DNA from: Scleromitrula shiraiana | Taxonomy: Eukaryota; Ascomycota; Leotiomycetes; Helotiales; Sclerotiniaceae | Length of the DNA stretch: 64,000 nucleotides | Direction: 5' to 3' | NCBI GenBank assembly: GCA_028455995.1 | Contig: JABELC010000009.1 | Span: forward strand, 1,240,001 to 1,304,000 | In this document: positions 37,341 through 49,558 of the stretch, piece by piece | Layout: every line of letters begins with the position of its first letter | How positions within the stretch are numbered: position 1 is the first letter of the stretch | The notes under the pieces: model-generated | Databases searched by the model: none | Seen by the model: only the letters and a program-made list of their open reading frames with translations | Told to the model about the DNA's origin: nothing | Position numbers and translations under genes: made by a program

Positions 37341-40300
37341 CTATATATTTGTATGTACGCCCTGAACTGGGGAATCAATTTTCGTGTTTATCGGTCTGAA
37401 TAATTGTGCCATGTCTAGGGTCAAGTTTGCAACTCCAAAATCCTTATCAATGTCGCTCACAGAACCAGGTTCCTCTCCACGTTTGGCTGTATCAGTCGAG
37501 GCCCATCGCCCGGAAAATTTGAGCAACTGTATTACGTGCGTGAATCTTTGGTCAGATGGCATTTGCCAGTCCAACTTTTGAGACATCATGCATTTCTGAA
37601 GCCAATAGAAGTGTGCACCGTCACGACAGAACCCAAATCGACGAGGATATTGAGACCCTGGTGGGTATTGAGCAGCGATGTCTTCATCCCAAGCTTTCTT
37701 CCATTTCTCAAAAGCGTTGGCTACAGTCTTGAGGAGTTGGTGAGAAACCGGGGATTGACCATCTACAGGAGTTGCACGTCCACTAGTATTGGTGCTTGGG
37801 GCACCACTTTGATCTCCGGTTCTGACAGCCCAATCGTTTTGACTGATTGGAGTATTTGTGCCACTGTTCAACGACTTTGTGATTTGACCAGATTCTTGAG
37901 ATACTTGCTTCTGCGCAGTCCAAAGCTGTACATGCAAGGCATGAACCAGTACAAACTTAGAGAATAAGTTGGTGGTTCCAGGCTGAATGTCATATGCATG
38001 ACTCATCAGTGTCTTCAGAACAGTGTGCATTTCAGGTTGCTTGCGTCTCCGGTTGCCTTCAGCATTCTTCTGCGCAGAGACGGATGCACCATTAAGTCCA
38101 AGAGCATCAGCACATTCGGTAGAAGTACGAGCTTCCCAGGCAGCATCATCGGCAGGAAGTGGAAGACGTATCTCCACAGATTCAAAAGATGGTGGAATAT
38201 TGAAGTACAGAACCAAAGAGCAATCAAGCAAGTAAATCATATACAGTAATCGAGATCGCTTCTCTTGCTCGACCCATGCGTTCCAGTCAAAGTTAGCGGC
38301 AACGAACGCATCCACGTTGACGTGAGGCTGATGCAAAACGCTCAAAGGAGGTGTAGTGGTTGGCTGTGTAAGACCTGCCCTTCTTGCCAGAGATACGACT
38401 AGTGGGAAATCACGTCGAGCCTTCTCGCGTTGAAGAGGAGTACCATGCCAGGTGAAGAGAACTTGCATCATGAAAATAGCTGCGATCTGTTCAATCTCGG
38501 ACTTAGAAGATCCAATGCTTTCATTTCCATAATCACCTGCCGAGGAGCGTGATATAATCGAGTAAACCTGTGAATTGGACTCTATGGCCAGTTTTACTAA
38601 CTCCATCATATCTCGTACTTGAGCTGGAGGGAAACGATCTGAGTAGACGGCTCCAATGCAGATCATCCCTAAGAGAAGACCGTCATAAGACTCGGTGATA
38701 CGGAAAGTAGGCATGTGGATAATTGGGAAATGCCCTTGGAAATTGCTAAATTGTTCAAGGAAATGTTTTATGTTATCCGCTGTGAGAAACTTTCGGATAT
38801 CGTTGCTGCGCGGGTTGAGTTGATTTTGTGCATTTAGACAAAAGCTCTGCAGTTGGTTTGCAACTTGTTGAAGAGGCTCATTGGAAGCGGGAATATTCCA
38901 ATTGGAGTATTCGGAAACAGGTATATTGGAAGCGCTAGGATACACACCTGTAAAAAGGCCGTGGTTCGAGGGTTCTTGCTTTATTTGCATTTGTGCTTGT
39001 GCATTCGCGAGGTTCGAATTGTAGGAATTCATGAAATTATCTTGGCCGTTCGAGTGAAACATTTGAGGCCAGTCGAGTGTCGAATGCTGGCTGGCGTTCG
39101 CTCCTGCATAAACAGGCATCGATGGTCGTCCGTTAGAAACAGTTGACATTTCCGCCGTCGACTGCGGGTGCAAGTTAGCAGTGTTGCCTTGAGAAGCAAA
39201 ATCGTAGCTCTGACTGTAAGAATGACCATTCTGTCCATTAGGCATGCTGAATGCCATGGCAGGGTTCATAGCAGATGACATAGTACTTGGCATTCCTCCC
39301 CCATATCCCTGATCAAAACTCGATCGACTCGAACCACCAGCAGCAGGCCCAGTCATGCCTCTGCGATCACCATTTTCGACGTTACCTAGACGTTGTTTAA
39401 GATCGTTCGATGCTTGTGCGGCTTGGTCATCTGTCATGTTAGAACCAGCATCAGGTATACTACCATCAGGAATAACACCGAATGGGTGCATTGTCGGGCC
39501 ATTGGGCAAACCATTCATGCCTCCCATAAGATCGGTTGGCTCAGGTCCCATGGATGTATGAGCCTTGGGCCCAGGGTGAGATTTCTTCAAATGTGCTTGC
39601 GCATGAGATAAATGACTGGCTCCTGTAGGGTTTCCACGACGGATTGAGCATTTTTGGAAATGGCGTTTCAAGATATCACTGCGCGAGAAGGTATCACGAC
39701 AGAGTACGCACATGTATGGACGATCTCCAGTATCTGAGTAGTGTTAAAAAATTTGCTTGATATGCTAGTTGGGGGGAGTGGGAAAACTTACGTCTCAGCA
39801 AATGACGTTTGAGATGTTTCGCGTGTAGGTATGTCTTGGTACAATGAGGACAAGGGAATTTTCCATCAGCATCTTTCGCAGGGATCATAGCATTTTTGGT
39901 GGACCCAGGGCCAGTAGCGGCGACAGCGGGACGTCCAGGGGCACTAGGCAAGATTCCTCTTCGACCCTGAGAACCCACAACATGTGTGGGAGGTTCATCT
40001 GCTTGCAATACTTGATGCAGCATATTGTTTTGAGGATAGTTTGAGTGCATTGAAAGATGTTGCGGTACATTGGATGGCGGCATAGGTCTTAAAGGAGGGC
40101 CACGATTTGTAGCAGGGGCAGGAGCTATAGGCAAATTATGTGATAGCGAAGTTGAGGATTGGGGTAACATGGAGGCAGAAGTGCGATATTGATGCTGCGG
40201 CTGCTGGTAACCATTCCCGTACATCATCTGCGAAGGTCTTTGCTGTCCCCCCATCTGTGTATAGTTCATTGAGGCGGACCCGGGTGTATTTGGGGTCGCA

Positions 40301-40497
40301 GGAGTGCGGGGTGTATGAGGTGCGCTCCATGATTGTTGTTGCATTGCAGCGTGCTGCTGTGGTTGCAAAGGTGGTAAAGTATGAGGTGGCAGATTCGAAT
40401 TATGCTGAAGCTGATGAGGCGAGATACCAGGAAGTGGAGAATAAGGCGAATTGCTGTTACTCAACGCGTTTGTTGAATGATATTGAGGGTTATCCAT
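37341..40497 (-). CDS. C2H2 zinc-finger transcription factor with fungal-specific domain
   Basis: Nuclear regulator. Two exons: 40497..39792 and 39733..37341, 1032 aa. The 58-base intron splits the first finger's last histidine codon. Finger 1 is C216-x2-C219-x12-H232-x3-H236. Finger 2 is C244-x2-C247-x12-H260-x3-C264, a C2HC variant. They are joined by the classical linker T-G-D-R-P-Y. A Gln/Pro/Ser-rich disordered region fills residues 1-210. Beyond about residue 535 the sequence resembles the fungal_trans middle homology domain (I-I-H-M-P-T-F, L-L-L-G-M-I-C-I-G-A-V-Y, a W-x-x-W-V-E-Q-E-K-R-S-R-L block and a helical tail). C2H2 fingers plus fungal_trans is a known ascomycete combination. 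The open frame extends upstream of ATG 40497, but only through a non-ATG codon. Long leader sequence suggests a 5' UTR. Confidence 0.9.
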
Positions 40498-43400
40498 AAC
40501 GCGTAAGAGATTTTTGTAGTCGACCAATTCTATTATAATAGTAGAAACTTAATCATAAGAACTATTCCTATGCAGTTGCCGTGATAGAATTATAGATCGA
40601 AGATAGAAAGAATGACCAGTGATAACAAGCTCCAGGCCAATTGCTAACTACGCGTTTGACTTTGTATGGTATGAAGGTTAGAGTATCTTGTCACAAACGA
40701 AGATGTACTAATCGTCCCGATCTAGTAGAACTGGCGGAGAGGAAATTTTAATGGTCCCCTGCTGCAAGAACGATAGAACCACGCCACAATCGATAACAGA
40801 GAGAACGTCGTTGCTAGGAATGGATAACTCTAGGGGGCGGTAGCTTAATTGAAGCGCGACTTGGTAATGCTCTGAGGCTCAAGATATTTACTGAAATTGT
40901 TGTATCGAAGTATAAAGTGGACCCAGAGAGGACTTTATCCGTCCCAATGATTCCAAAGATGGGCGCAAATAAACGCGCTGGTGGGGAAACTTTTTTTTTT
41001 GCGAGGTTATGAGGATGCGGTCGATCAGCAGGGTCCCCTTCAACGTTTTCAGTACCCAAAAAAAAAAATAATAATCCGCCAAAGCAGAAATATATTTGTG
41101 TCGCACGGCGTCTAATAAAATGGAGATTGGGGAACGGGAAGGTTTAGATGGATGAACCTTTAACTGCTCCAAGTCTCCAAGAACGGGTGGTGGATGGAAT
41201 TGAGAAGTGGATGAAGAAGAATAAGGTCGGTGGGTAGGAGAAAAATAGTAAGGTAGTTTGATGGAGAAGGGGAGAAGGAAAAAAAAAAACGTCTGTTTGG
41301 TGGAGGCGTTACAAAAGTTCTTTTTCTTCCTTCTTCTTCTTTCTCTTTTCTCGAGTAGGAAAAAAAGAGGGAAAAGAAAAAGGAAAAAAAAAAAATAATA
41401 GTGCCGGTAGTCTTTACTAGGAAATAATAGTGAATTTGAAATGGTAAGGATTCTTTTTCTCATTGATTCACAACTACTCGCTGCTTTAATCAAGAAATAA
41501 TATCTCGATAGAAAAAAAAAAAAACTAGTAACTAGTAAGTACTAACTACTATTTGTAGACGAGTTCGACGATTGAAGAATAGTTTCAATAACCAGGTGTA
41601 TCTGAAGTAGATACCTAGGTATAGTTCTACATCCGGTATGATAATTTAGAATTTAGATAGAATAGAAAAGGAAATGCTTGAAGTAATTATAATTGAGATT
41701 GGGATTTAAATCAATCAAACTAATAAGCATTAAAAACCATAACCGTAACCATAACTTTGGAGATTGAGCAAGGTCGAGCTGGTTAAAAGAGACCTTATTA
41801 GAGTGAAAGGAGAGAGTAATAATAATGAGTGAATTAAGTGAATTCAAAAGAGTATCTTATTAGCTTGGTTCTTAGGGTACCTTTTTTGACTTGGACGAGG
41901 GTCAATTGTTGAACTACCTAGTTCATGGATAACTAATAGTACGACCTACTCCATACAGTACATGCTCTACTTGTTTTTTACTATATGGTTAGTAGGTACT
42001 TGTTGAAACTACATACCAAATTTGGTAGGAAATGAAGGTATCTTGTATATTTTGTCATTATGCAGAAATGTAGGTGATCAATCATTGTTAAAACGAAGGA
42101 AGGCCATTATCATTTCTATAGAACAATACCAGTAACATTGTACCTTGATAATCTTACAATTTGGGCCTTATGTTTCACTTTTTTTCTATTCTTGTTTTTA
42201 TCTCTAAGTTCTTATCTATCTTCCTTCCTATCTATTTTCCTTCCTTCCCTCCTTCCTGCCTTCTTTCTTACTTTCGGAGTTTATCTACCTGTGTGAACAT
42301 CTAGATAATGTACTATACCTAGGGTAATATCATTAGATCCATGGATTACATACATAATAGGTCACTTGAAAAGCTAATGAGTAGAAATCGCGAGTTGTGG
42401 AAGAACACATATGTACATACGTGTTTGCAAGCCCTAAAGAAGCCATCCTCGAGCCATACTATACTTAAAATCGACTCATCTAACTGCATATCAACTAATG
42501 AAATGGATCATTATCTTACCTGATCAACTATCTATACTAATAATTTATCATTTCTAGAATATCCATGGATCAAATAAACCTAAATGGGTTGTAAACTTGC
42601 AAACCTCTACACACCCGGGCCACATCCAATACGTAGAAACTCGGTGAAATAGGGAAGAATTATTGAAAATGCCATTATCTCCTGATTCATGAATCGTTTA
42701 CGTCTGCCGGTCGGCATATAGACAACGTAGTACTTGCATCCTGCCATCCTGCCATTGTGAATTTTTGTAGTGACTTACTTTTATCTGGTGTTTTGGATAG
42801 TATGTATGACGATTCATTCATCCTAAAACACTTTTCCTCGCAGATATCTTCAAACTATCACCAAATTCACCACCTATGATCTTGCTAGAAAAGCTTTTAT
42901 GCATCAACAATACCGGTACTTCCCAAAATTTCCATACAAAATACAAAAACCATGTCGCCATCTGATAACACGAGAAGGGATAGCTACGCTCGTGATGGCA
43001 TTATTAACCTCAAACAGCTTAACGCTCTCCAATCCCCATGCAGTATTCTATGTACAACACATTCAAAACACGGTCCTACTAAGTCCTACTATATTTATTG
43101 ACTTGCGCACTGCTGCCAGCTCAGGCCTTGATGCATTTCATTGCTTCTCAAGACGGCCACGCTGCCTTCGCACACTCGTCCACGAATTCTATGCGGCGGC
43201 CAACAATGAAACCAAAAGAAAGCCGCACGTCCATCGTCCGGTGACTCGTGAGTGACAGGCCAGCTCCCGGGTAGCAGGTCTAACAAGCAAGTTGCAACAA
43301 AGCGCGTTAGATCATTTCGCTCAGTAGTTCTAACTCTAACTTCTAAGTATACTTTTCTCCTAAAGCATGGGCATAAGTCAACAACGCGTTCATGATTCTC

Positions 43401-43833
43401 CAATTAAAAACACGAATCCCGAATGCCGTGGAAATAATTCCTTGGAAAAATTAAAAAAAGATTGTTAAACCTATCAAGATGTGTAGTTCGCTCATCCTTT
43501 TTTTTCTTTTTTTTCTACTTTCCGTAGACGTTAGAAAATTCTAGCACCGAGTTGTACAAGTTGGACAAGGACCCCTCCCTCTTCCCCCCAGGCCGATTCA
43601 GTGCTGCTTTTTCGAAGTTCCACACTTACCGATTTTCTACATGGTATATTTTTCCCAAGCCGTGATGCGTCATCATAATACACATAACGGTGTGGCGGTA
43701 CTTAGTCGGTCCCGAAGAAACGCCAATAAATTTCCAGAGATTGATTTTATTAACCCTAGGTCTAGGTACATATCCATGGATTTTATTCTGTTCTTAGAAA
43801 TACGATAGGTCGATTTATACCCTCAAACATCTA

Positions 43834-44133
43834 CTCAAGCGGGAAAATGTGAGGGCCGGGCATTCATGTGATATTTCAAAATTTTAAATTTATCATCAAA
43901 AGTCAATATGTTTAAGTTTATATTAGATTAATTAAAAATCTATTTTAAATATAATTTATATATTTAAATAGAAAATCATTTATTTGATAAGTTTAGTATT
44001 TTTTGAAATTTAATTTTATTGAAATTGAATTTAGTTTTATATTCAAATAAAAATAATAAAAACACACCAAAATTAACACCAAATCGCTTAATTTCAATAT
44101 TATTGTCCGGTCCTCACATTTTTCCCGGTTGAG
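43834..44133. mobile_element. MITE-like element with about 30-bp terminal inverted repeats
   Basis: The left end (from 43834, CTCAAGCGGGAAAATGTGAGG...) and the reverse complement of the right end (ending 44133, CTCAACCGGGAAAAATGTGAGG...) match over about 30 bases with three substitutions and one inserted A. Each end abuts a TA (43832-43833 and 44134-44135), the target duplication of Tc1/mariner-type elements; the matching CTA extends symmetry slightly further. The 240-base interior is extremely AT-rich and has no coding capacity. That fits a non-autonomous element, possibly altered by RIP-like C-to-T mutation. No transposase is present in the window. Confidence 0.72.
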
Positions 44134-46182
44134 TAGCTAGGTTGAGAATTTGCTTTACGCACGCACGTACGGCGTACACCAGATATTGAGAATCTGAAGC
44201 TACTCATGAATTAGACCCTCATTTCCGTAGTCCCGAAATATCTAATAATACAACAGCTAAAAGCCTACATCTAATGTCGGATACCTAGGTCCTAGGCAGA
44301 TTTCAATATTGCGGAAAGCACGGTATGATAATCATACGTATGGCGGCTATGGATGTAATATGATATGTACAGCACAAGTATCACAACGTCAAAAGAGTAA
44401 ATTCCTTCGAAAGGTCGTGGCATGGCTGCTTATCAAGCGACCGCCAGATCTTTCCAAAGATTTGTTGACTAGGAATTGCTTTGCTTTGATAAAACCTGTT
44501 CATCGAAATTATTTCGGCAGAACTTTGGGAGTGAAAAACTGTTCCGGACCGTATTCTAGTTAGTTAGTCTCTAGACTTTCTCTGTCTCTCGTGCAACATT
44601 AGTACTGCTATACGATTCGTCTATAAGATTATCCCATTTCTCTGTTAGGACTTTTGGAATAGATACCTGACTAAATGATAGATATTGAATGATGCACCCT
44701 TCATCAATTTCCACTGTACATATCGCATTGGCAACAGCCTGCATCGGATTGCATGACCTACAAAATTTCTCAAGAAGCACGCACGACTCGTTGAATTCTT
44801 GTTCTGAGAGGGAGTAGAAAAAGAAAGTTCCCCTTGTTCACCGAGGTTCAAGCGACCATCAAATGATACCATACGAAAAGTCTCGAACCTTACCCAAAAC
44901 AGATTTGCTCCGGATGCGTGCGTGGCTTGCCAACCGATCCCTGAGGATTGGGATATGCAAACCATGCTATCCGGCAGTATATCCTTTCCCAGTTTTCGAA
45001 CAGCTTGCTTGCGCTGAAGGAACCTTCTCACCGCAATCCGCTCGCCTCGACATGCTCATATCGAGGTGTTTCTATAGCACATCATTTCAATAATGGGGTG
45101 GTCGATTCAATCAATCATAAGGATTATGTGATGAAAGTATGTGTGTACAAAGATCGAGCGAGTATTAATCGTTCGACTTGGTGGAAGAAAGAAGATTACA
45201 TGATCCAAAGCGTTTGGGTACTTTTCGAAAGCCAATTACAGTAGCTTGGTGTAACAGAAGCTTTTATTCCCTTGTTCCCAACATCCGCAGCGTTCGATTG
45301 GATTATTGGTACGAAATCTGATTCGTGATCCCGATACCGTACACACTTCAACTTATTTCTCCGTCAAGTTCCTTCGTGTCGGAGGATGAACTAGATAAAT
45401 GATCTCACTAATACTGATACTAATACTAATACAGATTCATGGATGATTTACGGGAGAGATTGGCAGGTTGTAGGATTCTTGCTTGATCGTAACAAGTTGT
45501 CAAGCAGGGAATATGAGCAGCTAAATTTAATTTTCTTCACTGCCCCCTTGCTCGTTTGTACCATTGTATTTTTTTCCGAAGCGCGCCGTTTCCGCTTTTC
45601 TATGAATTTTCCAATGTCTCGCTGTTATAAGGATGCCACGTTCTTTGCGAGTCATGCATTAAATGTCCGTGCAATTATCATGTTTAATGTAGGTTAAAGC
45701 CTCAAGAGTGGGATGCTTTGCATGACCGATGCTACTATTTGGACAAATTGGGGCTGTACAGCACAATCAACTGTGTATATATCAATTCGATTTTCTCACG
45801 GCTTCTTGCCTCGGACATTTTGAGGTATCCGAGTTTGATAATTGTCTTGATAGCATACGATTACTAGAAATCATCAGTTCATTAAGACATATTGTACATT
45901 ACGAGGCATATCTTCTCCTGACTTCAAGTGAAGTACAGTATGTGTACCGTAATAATATGTAATAATAGTATATCAGGGAGCTTTGATCTGTGCTTTTCCA
46001 TTTCCAATTTCGTTTGCTGTGGTATAAGGATCCTATCATCCCCCCCTATTAGAAACTTCATCCCTTCAACAGACTAGGTTGAATCCCCGATCTTCTTCAC
46101 CGGTAGTGTTCATCGTGTTCTTCAATCAAACTTCACGAGCAAATGTAAAATGAGGAAATGAAAATATCTCAGATTTAGGATA

Positions 46183-46271
46183 GGATCAACACTCTCCTTG
46201 TCTGATCTGGACTCCATGTTAATATATATATCACATGACTGGAGAGAGTCCAGATTTCGTGGGCGTTGATC
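46183..46271. repeat. Imperfect inverted repeat
   Basis: Perfect inner arms atctggactc (46205-46214) and gagtccagat (46246-46255), with outer arms gatcaac/gttgatc, enclose an AT-rich loop. This could be a foldback remnant or an RNA hairpin. Confidence 0.5.
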
Positions 46272-46535
46272 GTGTCTAATAATAACATCATTACCGAGAC
46301 ATACGTATGGTTCTCCTGCAAGGCAGTGCAATTTCCTGTCGCCACAAATAAATAACCTTATAGTATATTAACCGTCCACACCTCCTGTACATTCTCTTTA
46401 AACTCAAACAAACACATTCGTTTTTACATTCTTTTCTAATAAACACTCTGTACAGAGCTCTTCAAGTTCAAATATTTATTATAAATTTCTCAAAAAACTT
46501 CCGTTAATCAACAACCCATCTACCCCACGTTCAAT

Positions 46536-46796
46536 ATGCAATTCCCCGTCGTCCTCGTTGCTTTCGCAGCTCTCGCAACTGCTGCCACTGTTCCAGCTGC
46601 TACAGGAAGCGCTACATCTGTCGCTGCCCCATTGTCCACCGGTACATTCACCAATGGAACCGCTACCAACGGAACCGTCTCCTCACCATCTGCCACCGGT
46701 ACTTCCGCCTCAACCAGCAAGGCAGCTGGTTCATTCAACACCGTCTCGGGTGGTGCCTTTGCTGCCGTCGCTGCCGGCATGGTTTACCTCCTATAA
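46536..46796 (+). CDS. Small secreted, likely GPI-anchored Ser/Thr-rich protein
   Basis: 86 aa, single exon. An N-terminal signal peptide (M-Q-F-P-V-V-L-V-A-F-A-A-L-A-T-A, cleavage after about residue 17) is followed by a Ala/Ser/Thr/Gly-rich middle. That middle has repeated T-N-G-T units offering N-glycosylation sequons (Asn-Gly-Thr) and many O-glycosylation positions. The end is a hydrophobic tail (G-G-A-F-A-A-V-A-A-G-M-V-Y-L-L) preceded by small residues, the form of a GPI-attachment signal. There are no cysteines, so it is not a typical cysteine-rich effector. Codon use is strongly C-ending, as in highly expressed fungal genes, and a CT-rich leader precedes the ATG. Likely role: cell-wall surface protein. 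Specific function unknown. Confidence 0.8.
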   Translation: MQFPVVLVAFAALATAATVPAATGSATSVAAPLSTGTFTNGTATNGTVSSPSATGTSASTSKAAGSFNTVSGGAFAAVAAGMVYLL

Positions 46797-47959
46797 ATCG
46801 TCCGATCGGAATTTGTGTTGTGATACCCGGGTTGCTGCATGCGAAAAAATGTCACTAGATTGATATTCTCGTGTAATATCATCGCATGCTTGGCGTTGCT
46901 TGGGATATCGGATTCTCGCCCAGAAATAATGGGATTTGCTTTGGAGGAGTTTCACACAATGTTTACAACATAGCATGATCAGTTTGGAGGAGATGTACTT
47001 GCTGCTAGACATTTAATATACCCACACTGGCGAACCTAGTGCTAGTTGCTTATCACAATTATAACCTATTTCTATATATACTGTTCTTGAACTTCGTGAA
47101 TGCTTTCTATGTGCCATAACTGAAAACTAGAACAATCAACAAGTGCTACCTGTTGAACACACCAAACTAGAAATGAGTGATGCTCCTAAAAGTCTCCTGG
47201 TCAATGATCAACCAAGCCTGAATGCTGTATAACATACAATCGGCTCATGAAGTCCCTAGATATGCAAGAATATACAAACGTATCACTAGCCTCCCTGTGA
47301 TCTCGACTTCATGCATGTATCAACATCTGGATTTACCGGCCGGGCCTCTGCATTGCCTTGTGTAAGTCGTCACCGCGTAGCTCACCGCACCTCCTGCTGT
47401 AATACCGGTACTGTACGTACCGTGCCATAATCAAACAAGCTCATAAAGACACCGAACAGCCACTCTCCAAGGAACAACAATAGCCGCAGCCTCAACGTGT
47501 AACTACATCTCTCGGCATCGTACATCCATCTCTATTTAGAAAACCGCGCGTTGGAAATTGCTGTTTGCGGACTAGTTGCCGTATGCAAATGTCATACAGG
47601 ATGGAAGAGGGGAAATATTTGGACCTTCCCATTCGTAGAAACGGCTTTTCAATCTGGATGGGTGCGTTGGGCTTTCCTAAAGAGCGTTGAAGCATCGGGC
47701 TCAAATTTCGATATGCAACAAAACTGAATTTAAAGTATTACGAATGCTGCAAAAACTGCATTGTAAAAGTTTGTGTAACGTATGGTCTCTCATTCATGTG
47801 TGTTGTGATATATTTCTGAGAAAACCTGCATCTTTGGTCTTACCGATCCACCCCAATAAAATTTACGGGGTGCGAAATAATTTACAGCATTTTGATATTC
47901 TCGTAATTATCTGATCTAGTGAGCTCAATCCATATCGCCATTGGCAACCACAACGCAAG
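46797..47959. other. Intergenic before MRPL4
   Basis: About 1.2 kb: the 3' flank of the GPI-protein gene and the promoter of MRPL4. No coding region or recognised site is seen. Confidence 0.5.
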
Positions 47960-48773
47960 ATGTCGACATCTACAATCATACGCCCTGCAGTGCGACACCT
48001 GTTACATTCACGAAAGGCTGGAAATATTCCCCCGCCATTCCTACTACCCTGTCTGCAGATCCAAAGCTCTGCAAATCCATCCTTTTCTCAATCCTCCTCC
48101 TTCTCAACCACCACCACTCAACTCTATCCTCGCGATCACAACCGTCTGCGTGGAGTATCTACGCAAAGGCGCACCGGTCCCCGCCAGCCTCTCTCCGTCT
48201 CTAAAACCGAACTCCCCCAACCCGTACTCGATGCCACCAAACGGGCCAAGATAAAAGTTGATGAAGATCACGGATTATGGCAATTTTTCGCACACAGAGA
48301 TAAGCCATTGAGTGTGCCGCACGAAGAGGGCGAGCATGGAAGATCATGGACGGCGCAGGAGTTGAGGGGGAAGAGTTGGGAGGATTTACATGCGTTGTGG
48401 TGGGTTTGTTGCAAGGAGAGGAATCGTATTGCTACGGAGAATTACGAGAGAGCGAGATTGAAGGCTGGTTACGGTAAAGAGGATTCGGCCACTAGAGATC
48501 GCACTGTAAGTTGTCTCTCTATGCGGGGTGTTGGGATTGGGCAATGATGGCTAATTTTGGGGGAATAAATAGGTTCGGGTCACACAGAGAGCTATTAAAC
48601 AGGTTTTGACTGAGAGATATTATTCTTGGAGGGATGCGGAAGAAGTTGCGAAGAATGATGCTGAGATTGATTTGTCGGGTAATGGCCCATTATACACCCC
48701 TCAGGATCTCCAAGATGATGTTGTACTGGAGGAGGAGAATGTCGAACCGGGAAATCAAAGTACCCGTGCTTGA
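47960..48773 (+). CDS. MRPL4: Mitochondrial large-subunit ribosomal protein uL29m (MRPL4)
   Basis: Structural protein of the mitochondrial large ribosomal subunit, near the peptide exit. Two exons: 47960..48505 and 48573..48773, 248 aa. The 67-base intron has GTAAGT and an ATAG acceptor. A basic, Ser/Thr-rich, acid-poor N-terminus of about 60 residues is a mitochondrial presequence. The MRP-L47 domain is recognised from G-R-S-W-T-A-Q-E-L-R-G-K-S-W-E-D-L-H-A-L-W-W-V-C-C-K-E-R-N (about residues 122-150), the most conserved block of the family. Exon 2 supplies the usual V-R-x-T-Q-R-A-I-K-x-V-L-T-E-R helix. The acidic C-terminal tail is common in ascomycetes. Confidence 0.93.
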
Positions 48774-49558
48774 ATACCAAGGGATAGTGTAATATAACAT
48801 AGTGGAAAATGTATGATGTCTTTGGTATGGGTATAAACAAGACCATTGAGCTTGAATATGATGAGTCTGGGGGAAGAGTTCCAGTCTCCATAGTGGAGAG
48901 AGAGTATGGCTGGCTGGCTATGAAAATCATATGTACTGTACACTTTGGAATGCATATGGGATGATTCTCCTGCATTGATTTCCAAGGTTTCAATGCTTTT
49001 CAATATATCTTGATTTCTTCTATTGCCCAAAGACAGTAGAAAGTCAATCTAATATCAAGTGAATGAAGAATACCTTGGCCCCTGTGTTAAAACATAAAAG
49101 CACCTAGTAGGTAATGAAAGACAACCTAATGAATCATTTGATCAATTGTACCGGTAGATACCTAGGTACATACAGTATATAAATTTGGGGAGATTATAAG
49201 TGTTATTAGTTCTATTGACTTTCTATTGACTTTATTAACATTTGTCCCTTTTTTTCTCCACAACCCCCTTGAAGCATAATTTGACCGAGACACATTATTT
49301 CACCAGAAAAACCTCCTACAATACAACAAAGCGGTTGACTCCAGTTTCCTTAGCGAAACCAATCAAGATACTCCCTGATTGATTAAGAAAGCTTTCAACG
49401 ACGTTGCTAACCTCCTCACCGACCATTTCCAGAACTTCGAGAAAGTACCTTGAGAAAAGACCCCCGAACTACATACTGTTACAACTTCTTTCTATATTTT
49501 TTGCTCTTTGTTCTTTTTTCGATTACAATTAATACTGCAATAAAGTAATTAATTCAAT
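48774..49558. other. Intergenic before the GDI gene
   Basis: Short AT-rich interval with a poly-T/CT leader (49490-49520) directly before the GDI start. No gene is seen; the antisense frames over 48595-49030 lie across MRPL4's 3' end and its flank. Confidence 0.5.

Larger units (their letters stand above)
40498..46535. other. Gene-poor 6-kb interval
   Basis: Begins with the promoter/leader of the C2H2 gene, which has A-rich runs near 41045, 41280, 41387 and 41510. It then holds a CTTC/CCTT tract (42220-42270), the MITE-like element at 43834-44133 and an inverted repeat at 46183-46271. Open frames at 40888-41493, 42899-43255 and 44645-45031 have no family resemblance, biased composition and no splice partners, so none is called. 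The last 150 bases are the CT-rich leader of the small secreted protein gene. Confidence 0.55.

Noticed and set aside
40498..40527. Extension of the C2H2 protein by ten residues
   Set aside because: The frame is open, but the codon at 40527 is TTG, and the first ATG in frame is at 40497.
40888..41493. 201-codon minus-strand open frame
   Set aside because: Driven by A/T-rich runs (Phe/Leu/Lys-rich), begins at a non-gene-like site in the leader of the C2H2 gene, and shows no domain.
42899..43255. 118-codon plus-strand frame
   Set aside because: No family resemblance, no splice partners, no codon bias like neighbours.
44645..45031. 128-codon minus-strand frame
   Set aside because: No recognisable domain; isolated; composition like the intergenic DNA.
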